Assembly: GCA_030695415.1 (NCBI GenBank)
Contig: JAUYQZ010000039.1
Location: 1-64,000 of the forward strand
Direction of reading: 5' to 3'
Origin: Hylemonella sp.
Lineage (GTDB): Bacteria > Pseudomonadota > Gammaproteobacteria > Burkholderiales > Burkholderiaceae_C
Length of the DNA stretch: 64,000 nt
Numbering within the stretch: the first letter of the stretch is position 1; every line of letters begins with the position of its first letter. A model generated the notes under the pieces. It did not search any database. It had not been told where the DNA came from and saw nothing but the letters and a program-made list of their open reading frames with translations. Both the position numbers and the translations under genes were made by a program. Shown one piece after another: positions 31,937 through 42,944 of the stretch.

Positions 31937-32239
31937 TCAGCGCAGGCGCCCGACGTAGCGCGCCACAGGCTCTGGCTCTACCCTGGGTGCCGCCAAGGGC
32001 GCGGCCTTGACGGGTTTGGGTGCGGGGCGCAGAGCCTGCATGGCGGCATCGAGGCGTTGCGCCAGCTCGGCCAACTCGTCCAGGCCCTTTTCCAGGGCGG
32101 CGGCGCGGGCAAAACGCACCACATCGTCGGCATATTCCAGGTTGCGGGCCATCCATTCGGTATCGGTCACCCGGCCGGTGACCCGGCGCAACTGAACGTG
32201 CAGATGGGCGGCGATGGCGATGCGTTCACTCTCGAGCAT
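31937..32239 (-). CDS. Small hypothetical protein
   Basis: A 100-residue protein, mostly predicted helical (MLESERIAIAAHLHVQLRRV, LDELAELAQRLDAAMQAL), ending in a proline-rich basic tail (RPAPKPVKAAPLAAP). I do not recognise the family. The start used has AGGAA upstream; the ORF track gives a 116-residue version. It is convergent with the GMC gene and divergent from the leader of the TSUP gene. Confidence 0.55.
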   Translation of the reverse strand: MLESERIAIAAHLHVQLRRVTGRVTDTEWMARNLEYADDVVRFARAAALEKGLDELAELAQRLDAAMQALRPAPKPVKAAPLAAPRVEPEPVARYVGRLR

Positions 32240-32388
32240 GGGGGTTCCTGCAGACACGAACCAGCCTGAAAGCAGTATCCGTGCCACGCTCCGGACGAGT
32301 CGCCCGATCGGACCGGGGAAACCCCTATGCCCCCACCCGGCGCACTGATTTACATTACCTCCACTCGCAAGCGCGCCCAGGGCGCCGC

Positions 32389-32436
32389 ATGAGAGGAACC
32401 GAGGAAGACTTCGACCCCTACGAACAACAATATTGA
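32389..32436 (+). other. 15-codon leader ORF upstream of the TSUP permease
   Basis: An ATG-to-TGA ORF encoding MRGTEEDFDPYEQQY. It sits in the 273-base divergent gap, about 30 bases before a hairpin (CCATC-N7-GATGG) and a strong terminator, and upstream of the permease gene. A leader peptide followed by a terminator is the layout of an attenuator. No strong ribosome binding site is visible, only AGGG ten bases away, so translation is uncertain. Confidence 0.4.
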
Positions 32437-32463
32437 TACCATCCAGAGCAGATGGCGTTCACC

Positions 32464-32495
32464 AAGGCACCGCTAACCCCGGTGCCTTTTTATTT
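32464..32495 (+). terminator. Rho-independent terminator before the TSUP gene
   Basis: Stem AGGCACCG / CGGTGCCT with loop CTAACCC, followed by TTTTTATTT. It lies 18 bases before the permease start codon and so ends a transcript coming from the leader region. Either a small RNA ends here, or the hairpin conditionally stops transcription into the permease gene. Confidence 0.85.
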
Positions 32496-32512
32496 GTCGC
32501 AACCGGTTCTTC

Positions 32513-33277
32513 ATGGATCTTTTTCTCGTCACGCTGGCCTCGCTGCTGGCCGGCTTCGTTGATGCGATCGTCGGCGGCGGCGGTCTGGTCCTGCTGCCAG
32601 CCCTCTTCGCCACCTACCCCACGGCGCACGCCGCCACCCTGCTGGGCACCAACAAGTCCGCCTCGGTTTGGGGCACGGCCTTCGCCTCGGTGCAGTACGC
32701 CCGCCGGGTAGAGCTGCGCTGGGGCGCACTGGGGCCGGCCATGGGCCTGTCGTTCGCCGGCGCTTTCGCCGGGGCCTGGCTGGTGACCCTGATCTCGCCG
32801 GACTTCCTGCGCAAGCTGCTGCCTGCCGTGCTCCTGGGGGTTTTGATCTACACGCTGGCAAGGAAAGAGCTGGGGCGCAGCCACCACCCGCGCTTTGCCG
32901 GCCGCCAGGAACTGCTGGCCGCGGGCAGCGTGGGTCTGCTGATCGGCTTCTATGACGGGTTTTTCGGCCCGGGCACGGGCAGCTTCTTCGTCTTCCTGCT
33001 GGTGCGCTGGCTGGGCTACGACTTCCTGCATGCCTCGGCCGGCGCCAAACTGCTCAACCTGAGCAGCAATTCCGCCGCACTGATCCTGTTCGCGTTCAAG
33101 GGCCACGTGTGGTGGCACTTTGCGCTGGTGCTGGCCCTGGCCAACATCGTCGGCAGCCTGCTGGGCACGCGACTGGCGCTCAAGCACGGGGCCGGCTTCG
33201 TGCGCGGCGTGTTCATCATGGTGGTGAGCGCGCTGATCCTCAAGACCGGCTACGACGCCTTCCTGCGCCAAGTTTGA
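32513..33277 (+). CDS. TSUP family (TauE/SafE) membrane permease
   Basis: A 254-residue protein with about eight membrane spans of the sulfite exporter TauE/SafE family. Typical segments are LAGFVDAIVGGGGLVLLPAL near the N terminus and YDGFFGPGTGSFFVFLLVRW in the second half, a duplicated GGG/GPGTG pattern. Known members move sulfite, sulfoacetate or organosulfonates; the substrate here is unknown. No clear ribosome binding site precedes the ATG. Confidence 0.92.
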   Translation: MDLFLVTLASLLAGFVDAIVGGGGLVLLPALFATYPTAHAATLLGTNKSASVWGTAFASVQYARRVELRWGALGPAMGLSFAGAFAGAWLVTLISPDFLRKLLPAVLLGVLIYTLARKELGRSHHPRFAGRQELLAAGSVGLLIGFYDGFFGPGTGSFFVFLLVRWLGYDFLHASAGAKLLNLSSNSAALILFAFKGHVWWHFALVLALANIVGSLLGTRLALKHGAGFVRGVFIMVVSALILKTGYDAFLRQV

Positions 33278-33281
33278 ACGG

Positions 33282-33496
33282 CCTCAGAACTTGTGAAGAA
33301 ATCGTAGCGAGCGGCCCGAGCGCAAGGCGGACGGAGCGCAGCCACCGGAACGTACTTCAGGTACGTGAGGATGGCGACAACGAAGTTGCGGTGCAGGCTA
33401 ACTTTCGCACAGCGAAAGTTAAGCGCAGCGGCCGGAGCCAACACCGCACAACGCGGCGATCGGGTCGCGCAGTAGATTTATTCATAAGTTCTCAGG
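33282..33496. repeat. 215-bp palindromic repeat element A
   Basis: The element has 22-base terminal inverted repeats (33282-33303 and 33475-33496) with three mismatches; the inner arms are also loosely palindromic over the whole length. It contains two further hairpins: ACGTAC-TTCAG-GTACGT and AACTTTCGC-ACA-GCGAAAGTT. It encodes no ORF I can support. The right end overlaps the stop codon of mrdA. No target-site duplication is obvious. It resembles a MITE-like or REP-type dispersed repeat. Confidence 0.75.
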
Positions 33497-35474
33497 GCTC
33501 CACGGGGACCTGCACGCCAGCCTTGCCCTTGGGCGGCCAGGCCACCTCGGCCGCCAGTCGCGGCTTGCCCAGCGGGAAGGCGGCACGCCCCAGCTTGACG
33601 GCGGCCAGGTCTTCCTCGCTCGGGTACTGGCCCAGCAGCCAGTAGTCAAACACGCGCCGCGCCATGGGGGCCGCGTGCTCGGCACCGAAGCCCGAGTTCT
33701 CCACGATCACGGCCAGGGCGATCTTGGGATCGTCCACCGGCGCGAAGGCCATGTACAGGGCGTGGTCGCGCTGGTGCTCTTCCATCTTCTTCGCGTCGTA
33801 CTTTTCCTTCTGGCCGATGGTCACGGCCTGCGCCGTGCCGGTCTTGCCCGCACTGAGGTACTTGGCGCCGGCAAAGGATCGGGCCGAAGTGCCCTCCTGC
33901 GTCACGGCCGCCAGGGCGCGACGCACGACGGCCAGGTTCTGCGGCTTGTAGCGCAGGTCCTGCGACGCCTGCTTGGCCACGGGCACCACCTCCTGGCTGC
34001 CGGCGGCCTGGGTGCCGAGCGTCAGATGCGGCGTGTACCTGACGCCGTTGTTGGCCAAGGTGGCCGTCGCCGAGGCCAGCTGCAGCGTGGTAAAGGTGTT
34101 GTAGCCCTGCCCGATGCCCAGCGAGATGGTTTCGCCGGCGTACCACTTCTGCTGCTCGGGCCGTTTGTAGTAGCGCCGCTTCCACTCCTGGCTGGGCAGC
34201 ACGCCGCGCACCTCACCCTGGATGTCGATGCCGGTGATCTGGCCGAAACCCAGGGGCTTCATGAAGTCATGGATCAGGTCCACGCCGAGGTCGTTGGCCA
34301 AGGAGTAGTAGTAGACATTGCTGGACTTGACGATGCTGCGGTGCATGTCCACTGGCCCGAGGCCGGCGTCGCCGTGGCTGCGAAAGACGTGGCCGCCGAA
34401 GAACCAGGAGCCGTTGTCCTGGGTGATCTGGCTCGGGGTGCGCTTGCCCGACTCCAGCGCCGCCATCGCCATGAAGGGCTTGTAGGTCGAGCCCGGCGGG
34501 TAGGTGCCGCGCAGCGCACGGTTGAGCAAGGGCTTCTCGATCGATTCGTTGAGCGCCTGCCAGGATTCGGAGTCGATGCCTTCGACAAACATGTTCGGGT
34601 CGAAGGTGGGCTTGCTGACGAAGGCCAGGATTTCGCCGTTGTTCGGATCGAGCGCCACCAGCGCGCCGCGGCGCGCGCCGAACATCTCCTCCACCAGGTT
34701 CTGCAGCTTGATGTCGATCGACAGCACCACGTTGTTGCCGGGCTTGGCCAGGCTGCTGGCCAGCTTGCGCACGGCGCGGCCGCCCGCTGACGTCTCGACC
34801 CGCTCAAAACCGGTGACGCCGTGCAGGTGCTTCTCGAAGCTCTGCTCCACGCCCAGCTTGCCGATGTAGTCGGTCCCGCGGTAGTTGGCCTGGTCCTCGT
34901 CGGTCCACTCCTCCTGCTCCTTCTTCTCGGCCGGGTTGATGCGGCCGATGTAGCCCACCACATGGCTGCCCAGCTCGCCCCAGGGGTAGTTGCGGAACAG
35001 GCGCGCCCGGATGTCCACCCCGGTGAACCGGTAGCGCTGTACGGCAAAGCGTGCGACTTCCGCATCGCTCAGGCGGGTGCGGATGGGCAGGGATTCGGCG
35101 CCCTTGGTTTCCTCCATGAGCTTGCGGAAGCGCCGGCGGTCGCGTGGCGTGATGTCGACCATCTCGGCCAGATCATTGATGGTCTGCTCCAGATTGGCGA
35201 CCTGGGAGGGGGTGATTTCCAGCGTGTAGGCTGAGTAGTTGGTGGCCAGCGGAATGCCATTGCGGTCCAGAATCAGGCCGCGCGTGGGCACCAGTGGCAC
35301 GACCGTGGTGCGGTTGATTTCGGCCTGTTCCTGCAGTTCGGCATGGCGAACCACCTGCAGGTAGATCAGACGGAAGAGCAGGGTCAGGAAGCAGGCAAAC
35401 ACCAACACTGAGACGACCAGCGCGCGCGCGCGGAAGCGATGCAGGTCGGCTTCGACGTTACGCAGTTCGGTCAT
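33492..35474 (-). CDS. mrdA: Penicillin-binding protein 2 (elongasome transpeptidase)
   Basis: A 660-residue class B PBP that cross-links peptidoglycan during rod elongation. One N-terminal span (VLVFACFLTLLFRLIYLQVV) precedes the pedestal domain (RGLILDRNGIPLATN). The transpeptidase motifs are STYK (serine near residue 328), SSN and SAGKTGTAQ. It follows mreD in the mreBCD operon. The stop codon TGA falls inside the terminal repeat of element A, so the very C terminus may have been altered. No rodA gene follows, although it does in many relatives. Confidence 0.97.
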   Translation of the reverse strand: MTELRNVEADLHRFRARALVVSVLVFACFLTLLFRLIYLQVVRHAELQEQAEINRTTVVPLVPTRGLILDRNGIPLATNYSAYTLEITPSQVANLEQTINDLAEMVDITPRDRRRFRKLMEETKGAESLPIRTRLSDAEVARFAVQRYRFTGVDIRARLFRNYPWGELGSHVVGYIGRINPAEKKEQEEWTDEDQANYRGTDYIGKLGVEQSFEKHLHGVTGFERVETSAGGRAVRKLASSLAKPGNNVVLSIDIKLQNLVEEMFGARRGALVALDPNNGEILAFVSKPTFDPNMFVEGIDSESWQALNESIEKPLLNRALRGTYPPGSTYKPFMAMAALESGKRTPSQITQDNGSWFFGGHVFRSHGDAGLGPVDMHRSIVKSSNVYYYSLANDLGVDLIHDFMKPLGFGQITGIDIQGEVRGVLPSQEWKRRYYKRPEQQKWYAGETISLGIGQGYNTFTTLQLASATATLANNGVRYTPHLTLGTQAAGSQEVVPVAKQASQDLRYKPQNLAVVRRALAAVTQEGTSARSFAGAKYLSAGKTGTAQAVTIGQKEKYDAKKMEEHQRDHALYMAFAPVDDPKIALAVIVENSGFGAEHAAPMARRVFDYWLLGQYPSEEDLAAVKLGRAAFPLGKPRLAAEVAWPPKGKAGVQVPVEP

Positions 35475-35495
35475 GGCAGCAGCGCGCCCTTGTGC

Positions 35496-36026
35496 CTACA
35501 AGGGCCGGTTGGCGTCGGGATCAGGTGCACGCCGCTGCGGCAACAGCAGCAGCATGGAAGCCACCGGCCACAACAGCGCCTCGACCAGCGGCGCCAGCAG
35601 CATGGAAAAGCCGGGGAAATTGCCGCCCACCATCAGGCGCACGGCCAGCGCCACCGCGTGGGCGGCGATCAGCAGGGGCAGCACGTGCAAGGACTGCGAG
35701 ACCAGCGTGAACCAGAGCAGCCGGCGATGGATGGCGACGGCCAGGAAATTCAACACGGCGTAGGCCAGGGCGTGTTGTCCCAGCACGCTGCCCTGATGCA
35801 CGTCCATCAGCAGACCGAACACGAAAGCCGCGCCCATACCCACGCGCTGCGGCTGGTGCACGCCCCAGAAGACCAGGGCCAGGGCCAGCAGGTCCGGCGC
35901 CCAGGCGGCCCGTCCCCAGAAAGCGATGTTGAGCAGCAGGTTGAGGCCGAAAGCCCCCAAGAGACTGCCCCAGATGAACAGGGGATTGGCGGGCAGCAGG
36001 AGCTGCTGGCCGGGGCGCATGATCAT
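35496..36026 (-). CDS. mreD: Rod shape-determining protein MreD
   Basis: A 176-residue inner membrane protein with about five spans, part of the elongasome with MreB, MreC and PBP2. The end of span 4, FGLLMDVHQGSVLGQHALAY, is the most conserved part of the family. The start overlaps the mreC stop by four bases. Confidence 0.93.
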   Translation of the reverse strand: MIMRPGQQLLLPANPLFIWGSLLGAFGLNLLLNIAFWGRAAWAPDLLALALVFWGVHQPQRVGMGAAFVFGLLMDVHQGSVLGQHALAYAVLNFLAVAIHRRLLWFTLVSQSLHVLPLLIAAHAVALAVRLMVGGNFPGFSMLLAPLVEALLWPVASMLLLLPQRRAPDPDANRPL

Positions 36027-36961
36027 TTCTGCGTCCCTTTGTTGCCGGCCTTACCGGGCGGACTGGCGGCGAGCGCCGCCTTGTCCTGAGGCCGCTGCGG
36101 CTGCTGGCCGACCAGCGTAGGCAGCACCAGCACCTGGGTGGCGCCGGTCACCCGCGCCTGCGGCACGCAATAGATGAGCGCGAAGGGCAGCTCCACGCGG
36201 CGCTCGACCTTCTCGACGCGCGCCACCGGCAGGCCCGGCGGGAACACGCCGTCGATGCCGCTGGTGGTCAGGAGGTCTCCGGGCTGCACGTCGGCATTGC
36301 TGCCCATGTAACGCAGCTCCAGGGCGCCCCCGTGCAGGCGGGGGTCGCCAAAGGCCACGGCACGCACGCCGGTACGCAGGTTCAGAACGGGAATGGCCTG
36401 GTCGGCGTCGATCACCAGGGTCACCTCGCTCATGGAGGGATAGACCTGGGTCACCTGGCCCAGCACGCCGGATTCGTCGAGAACCGGGGCACCCGCGCTC
36501 ACGCCGTGGATCAGCCCCTTGTCGATGATGACCTTGTGCGCATAGGGATCGGCTGCGTCGTACAGGACCTGCGCGGCCAGCCCCGGCGTGGGCATGCGCG
36601 CGCGCAAGTCCAGCAACTGGCGCAGGCGCTCGTTTTCCTGCGACAACTGGTCGAACTGCTGCACGCGCGGTGCCTGCAGCCGAAACTGCTCGCGCAGGGT
36701 GGAGGCGTCGTCCTGGGCGCTGCGTAGCGACTGCAGGTGGAAGAAGGCATCGCGCGACCATTGCACCGGCTGCAACAAGGCCCACTGCACGGGGTAGAGC
36801 ACCGAGGCGATGGTCACACGCACCGGGCCGGTGAGCTTGAAGCGCGTGTCGGCCACCATGAGGAACAGCGCCATGGCGCTGAACAGCATGAGTTTGGACA
36901 GGGCCGAAGCGCCCTGCCGGAAGAAAGGAGGAGGGGCCCTGTCCAGCGTACCGAGAGGCAT
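36023..36961 (-). CDS. mreC: Rod shape-determining protein MreC
   Basis: A 312-residue bitopic protein. The N-terminal membrane span is followed by a coiled coil (LREQFRLQAPRVQQFDQLSQ) and the periplasmic beta domains, with GRVTQVYPSMSEVTLVIDAD-type segment and AFGDPRLHGGALELRYMG. It bridges MreB and PBP2. Its C-terminal tail is short and Gln/Lys-rich. Confidence 0.95.
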   Translation of the reverse strand: MPLGTLDRAPPPFFRQGASALSKLMLFSAMALFLMVADTRFKLTGPVRVTIASVLYPVQWALLQPVQWSRDAFFHLQSLRSAQDDASTLREQFRLQAPRVQQFDQLSQENERLRQLLDLRARMPTPGLAAQVLYDAADPYAHKVIIDKGLIHGVSAGAPVLDESGVLGQVTQVYPSMSEVTLVIDADQAIPVLNLRTGVRAVAFGDPRLHGGALELRYMGSNADVQPGDLLTTSGIDGVFPPGLPVARVEKVERRVELPFALIYCVPQARVTGATQVLVLPTLVGQQPQRPQDKAALAASPPGKAGNKGTQK

Positions 36962-36976
36962 CGCTGACCTTGTTGA

Positions 36977-38537
<1,561 letters not shown>

Positions 38538-38538
<1 letters not shown>

Positions 38539-40025
38539 TGTCCGAACTGCACCAACTCTCCCTCACCGAACTGGCCCGCCAGCTGCGCGAGAAGAAGGTT
38601 TCCGCCACTGAAACCGCGCAGCATTTCCTGGCGCGCATGCGCACCCACCAGGGTCTCGCAGCCTTCCTGGCCGTGGATGAAGAAGCCACCCTGGCGCAGG
38701 CCCGCGCCGCCGATGCGGCCCTGGCCACCGGCACAGCGGGCGCGCTGGCCGGTGTGCCCATCGCGCACAAGGACATCTTCGTCACGAAAGACTTCCCCTC
38801 GACCGCCGGCTCGAAGATGCTGGCCGGCTACCGCTCGCCCTTCGACGCCACCGTGGTGGTTCGCCTGACCGGGCAGGGCGCCGTCACCCTGGGCAAGCTC
38901 AGCTGCGATGAATTCGCCATGGGCTCGGCCAACGAAAGCGTGGCCGTGCCGGCCGTGGGCCACAGCGCCCCGACCCCGGTGCGCAACCCCTGGGACACAG
39001 CACGTGTGGCCGGGGGCTCCTCGGGTGGCAGCGCTGCCGCCGTGGCCGCGCGCCTGGCACCGGCCGCCAGCGGCACCGACACGGGAGGATCGATCCGCCA
39101 GCCCGCCGCCTTCTGCGGCATCACCGGCATCAAGCCCACCTATGGCCGCGCCAGCCGCTACGGCATGATCGCCTACGCCTCCAGCCTGGACCAGGCCGGC
39201 CCCATGGCCCGCTCGGCTGAAGACTGCGCCCTGCTGCTCTCGGCCATGTGCGGCCCGGACCTGGACCGGGACTCCACCTCGCTGGATGTGCCCACGGAGG
39301 ACTATTCGCGCTCGCTCAACGACAAGCTCGATGGCCTGCGCATCGGCATTCCGAAGGAGTTCTTCGGCGCCGGCCTGGCCCCTGACGTGCGCGCCGCCAT
39401 CGATGCCGCGCTCAAGGAATACGAGAAGCTCGGCGCGAAACTGGTTGAGATCTCGCTCCCGCGTACCGAGCTGGCCATCCCCGTCTACTACATCATCGCG
39501 CCGGCCGAGGCGAGCTCCAACCTGTCGCGCTTCGACGGCGTCAAGTTCGGGCACCGCGCCGAGAAGTACACCGACCTGCTGGAGATGTACAAGAAGACCC
39601 GGGCCGAAGGCTTCGGCGACGAGGTCAAGCGCCGCATCATGGTGGGCACCTACGTGCTTAGCCACGGCTACTACGACGCCTACTACCTGCAGGCGCAGAA
39701 GATCCGCCGCATGATTGCCGACGACTTCCAGCAGGCCTTCAAGCGCTGCGACGTGATCGCCGGGCCGGTCGCACCCACCGTGGCCTGGCAACTCGGCGAC
39801 AAGAGCGACGATCCGGTGGCGGCCTACCTGGCCGACATCTACACCCTGCCCGCCTCACTGGCCGGCCTGCCGGGCATGAGCCTGCCCGTGGGCTTCGGCG
39901 CCGGCCACATGCCCGTGGGTATGCAGCTGATCGGCAACGTCCTGCAGGAGGGCAAGCTGCTCAACATTGCCCACCGCTACCAGCAGGTGACCGACTTCCA
40001 CCTCCGCACCCCGGAGGGCTTTTGA
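38538..40025 (+). CDS. gatA: Aspartyl/glutamyl-tRNA amidotransferase subunit A
   Basis: A 495-residue amidase-signature enzyme that releases ammonia from glutamine. The catalytic Ser-cisSer-Lys triad is in IAHKDIF (near residue 76), [12 protein letters not shown] and [12 protein letters not shown]. The start is the ATG that overlaps the gatC stop; the ORF track adds one GTG codon. Confidence 0.97.
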
Positions 40026-40026
40026 G

Positions 40027-41562
40027 ATGAGTACGCCCAAGTTAGTCCAGGGCTACGAAGTCGTGATCGGCTTCGAGACCCACGCCCAGCTCTCCACCCA
40101 GAGCAAGATCTTCAGCCGCGCCCCCACGGCCTTTGGCGCCGAGCCCAACACGCAGGCCTGCGCCGTGGACCTGGCCCTGCCCGGCACGCTGCCGGTGATG
40201 AACCGCGGCGCGGTCGAGCGCGCCATCCAGCTGGGCCTGGCCATCGGCAGCACGATCGCGCCGCGCAGCATCTTTGCGCGCAAGAACTACTTCTACCCCG
40301 ACCTGCCCAAGGGCTACCAGATCAGCCAGTTCGAGATCCCGGTGGTACAGGGCGGGGAGGTCAGCTTCTTCCTCGGCGACGAGAAAAAGTCCGTGCGCCT
40401 GGTGCGCGCCCATCTGGAAGAGGACGCGGGCAAGTCGCTGCACGAGGACTTCATCGGCCAGAGCGGCATCGACCTGAACCGCGCCGGCACGCCTCTGCTG
40501 GAGATCGTGACCGAACCCGACATGCGCTCCAGCGAGGAGGCCGTCGCTTACGCCAAGGAACTGCACAAGATCGTGACCTGGATCGGCATCTGCGACGGCA
40601 ATATGCAGGAGGGCAGCTTCCGCTGTGACGCGAACGTCTCGGTGCGCAAGCCCGGCCAGCCCCTGGGTACACGCCGCGAGATCAAGAACCTGAACAGCTT
40701 CAAGTTCATGCAGCAGGCCATCGACTTCGAGGTGCGCTGGCAGATCGAGCAGATCGAGGACGGCCATGCGATCCAGCAGGCCACCGTGCTGTTCGACCCC
40801 GACACCGGCGAGACGCGGTCCATGCGCACCAAGGAAGACGCGGCCGACTACCGCTACTTCCCCGATCCGGACCTGCCGCCGCTGGTGATCGAGCCAGAGT
40901 GGATCGAACGCGTGCGCAGCGAACTGCCCGAACTGCCGCGCGCCATGGCGGCGCGCTTCGTGGCCGATTACGGCCTGCCTGAGTACGACGCCAGCACGCT
41001 GACCCAGAGCAAGGCGATGGCCGCGTACTTTGAGACTGCTGCGCAAGCCTGCAAGCAACCCAAATTGGCCAGCAACTGGATCATGGGCGAGGTCTCACGC
41101 CGCCTGAACGTCGGTGAGATCGACATCGCACAAGCCCCGGTCAGCGCCGCACAATTGGCTTCCCTGATCACGCGCATTGCCGACAGCACCATTTCCAACA
41201 ACGCCGGCAAGCAGGTCTTCGATGAACTTTGGATCTCGCAGAGTACTCTGCCCCCGCATACCGAGCGAGCGCACGTAACTCATGAAACGACGGGCGCCTT
41301 GGTGGGGCAGGGATCGACAATTTCTGGCGCAGCACGTATTGATCAGATCATCAACGAGAAGGGTCTCAAACAGATGAACGACAGCGGCGCGCTGGAAAAG
41401 ATCATCGACGAGGTGATCGCTGCCAACGCCGACAACGTGGCCCAGTTCAAAGCCGGCAAGGACAAGGCCTTCAACGCGCTGGTGGGGCAGGTCATGAAGG
41501 CCAGCAAGGGCAAGGCCAATCCGCAACAGGTCAACGATCTGCTGCGCAGCAAGCTAGCGTGA
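40027..41562 (+). CDS. gatB: Aspartyl/glutamyl-tRNA amidotransferase subunit B, with internal insertion
   Basis: A 511-residue subunit that activates the misacylated tRNA and transfers ammonia. Family motifs: [45 protein letters not shown] and the YqeY-like tail ending [10 protein letters not shown]. Between KQVFDELW and [15 protein letters not shown] there is a 35-residue stretch ([14 protein letters not shown]...) where I remember about 7 residues in relatives. It is in frame and begins with the palindrome CAGAGTACTCTG at the DNA level. The insert falls in the linker to the tail domain, so the enzyme is probably still active. Confidence 0.95.
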   Translation: MSTPKLVQGYEVVIGFETHAQLSTQSKIFSRAPTAFGAEPNTQACAVDLALPGTLPVMNRGAVERAIQLGLAIGSTIAPRSIFARKNYFYPDLPKGYQISQFEIPVVQGGEVSFFLGDEKKSVRLVRAHLEEDAGKSLHEDFIGQSGIDLNRAGTPLLEIVTEPDMRSSEEAVAYAKELHKIVTWIGICDGNMQEGSFRCDANVSVRKPGQPLGTRREIKNLNSFKFMQQAIDFEVRWQIEQIEDGHAIQQATVLFDPDTGETRSMRTKEDAADYRYFPDPDLPPLVIEPEWIERVRSELPELPRAMAARFVADYGLPEYDASTLTQSKAMAAYFETAAQACKQPKLASNWIMGEVSRRLNVGEIDIAQAPVSAAQLASLITRIADSTISNNAGKQVFDELWISQSTLPPHTERAHVTHETTGALVGQGSTISGAARIDQIINEKGLKQMNDSGALEKIIDEVIAANADNVAQFKAGKDKAFNALVGQVMKASKGKANPQQVNDLLRSKLA

Positions 41563-41598
41563 TTTTGCAGGGGGCCGGCGCCTGTCGGCCTATGAGCT

Positions 41599-42249
41599 TC
41601 AGTTGGCCGGCGCGCTGAACTGGGCCCAGAGTTGTTGCAGGCGCACCAGCTCCTCGTCGAATCGGGCGTTAACGCGCCCCATCTCGGCTTCCTGGTCGGC
41701 GATGAAGCGCTCCTGCACCTCCATGCTTTTCGCATTCTCATCGACCAGGCGCTGCAGCGAAGGCGGCACCTTGCTTGGGTCCTTGGCGTAGAACTCCAGT
41801 TCGGTATCGAGTTCCTTGCGCTGGCGCTCCAGCTCCTTGACGCGGTTGAGCGCCGCCTGCTTGACCACCACGATCTGGGACAGGGCCTCGGCGCGCTCCT
41901 TGTCGTGCACGGTACGGCTGGGATAACGCACCAGCAGGGCCCGTTCGCGGCGCTTTTCCTCCGCCTGACGGGCGCGCTCCTCGGCTTCACGTCGCTGCTT
42001 GGCTTCCAAGGCAATACGCTCGGGCCCGGTCAGGGTGGGGCCGATGATGGCGCGCACCGTGCCACTGGGATTGAGCAGCCTCTGCTCCCGGTCGGCGCAC
42101 TCACGGATGGGACGGTCGGAGGTGAGCTTGCGCCCCTTGGCGTCGATGCAGGTGTAGATGCCACCCTCCACGCTGGCCTGCGCCAAAGCCTGCACGGCGG
42201 CGCCCGCCAGCAGCACCCCCACCCCTACCATGCCTGCCAATCGCTTCAT
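41599..42249 (-). CDS. DUF4124 domain-containing periplasmic protein
   Basis: A 216-residue protein with a signal peptide (MKRLAGMVGVGVLLAGAAVQALAQ), an N-terminal DUF4124 module (GGIYTCIDAKGRKLTSDRPI, CADREQ) and a long charged helical region with coiled-coil character (EAKQRREAEERARQAEEKRR). The function is unknown. It starts two bases after the pyrE stop, at the ATG and not at the TTG used by the ORF track. Confidence 0.85.
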   Translation of the reverse strand: MKRLAGMVGVGVLLAGAAVQALAQASVEGGIYTCIDAKGRKLTSDRPIRECADREQRLLNPSGTVRAIIGPTLTGPERIALEAKQRREAEERARQAEEKRRERALLVRYPSRTVHDKERAEALSQIVVVKQAALNRVKELERQRKELDTELEFYAKDPSKVPPSLQRLVDENAKSMEVQERFIADQEAEMGRVNARFDEELVRLQQLWAQFSAPAN

Positions 42250-42251
42250 GT

Positions 42252-42944
42252 TCAAGTATCCTGGACGCCGTAGCGTTGTCGATAAGCCAGCACATGCGCG
42301 TGATCGGCGGCCAGGCCGTCCTTGCTGTGCTGTTCAAGATACTGCAGCAAATCGGCCAGTCTCGCAATTGCGGCCACCTTCAATCCCAGGCGATTTCGTA
42401 CATATTGCACAGCGCTGTAAGGAACGTCCTGGCCGTTTTCGGTGGCCATTTCCTGCCGGTCCAGCGCAATGATCACCCCATACGGCGTGGCGCCTGCGGC
42501 CTGTATCAGGGCAATGGACTCGCGCGCAGCCGTGCCGGCGGACATCACGTCGTCCACGATCAGGACCCTGCCCTTGAGCGGCGCGCCCACCAGGGTGCCG
42601 CCCTCGCCGTGGTCCTTGGCTTCCTTGCGGTTGTAGGCAAAGGGCACGTTGCACCCGCGCCGCGCCAGCTCCACGGCCAGCGCCGCGCCCAGCGGGATGC
42701 CCTTGTAGGCCGGGCCGAAGATCATGTCGAATTCGATGCCGGACGCGATCACCCGGCGGGCATAGAATTCGGCCAGCCGGCCCAGCCTGGCGCCGTCATC
42801 GAACAGGCCTGCATTGAAGAAATACGGGGAGAGACGACCGGCCTTGGTCTTGAATTCGCCGAAACGCAATACGCCGCACTCGACCGCAAAGGCCACGAAA
42901 TCCTGGGCCAGGCTGTCCTGACCACCCTCCACACCGTCCACCAT
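42252..42944 (-). CDS. pyrE: Orotate phosphoribosyltransferase
   Basis: A 230-residue enzyme joining orotate to PRPP in pyrimidine synthesis. The PRPP loop is in [17 protein letters not shown], and the N-terminal [19 protein letters not shown] and [11 protein letters not shown] are family-specific. An AAGGAA lies six bases before the chosen ATG. That ATG lies within CCATGG, which also contains the divergent xth ATG, so the two genes overlap by two bases at their 5' ends. Confidence 0.97.
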   Translation of the reverse strand: MVDGVEGGQDSLAQDFVAFAVECGVLRFGEFKTKAGRLSPYFFNAGLFDDGARLGRLAEFYARRVIASGIEFDMIFGPAYKGIPLGAALAVELARRGCNVPFAYNRKEAKDHGEGGTLVGAPLKGRVLIVDDVMSAGTAARESIALIQAAGATPYGVIIALDRQEMATENGQDVPYSAVQYVRNRLGLKVAAIARLADLLQYLEQHSKDGLAADHAHVLAYRQRYGVQDT

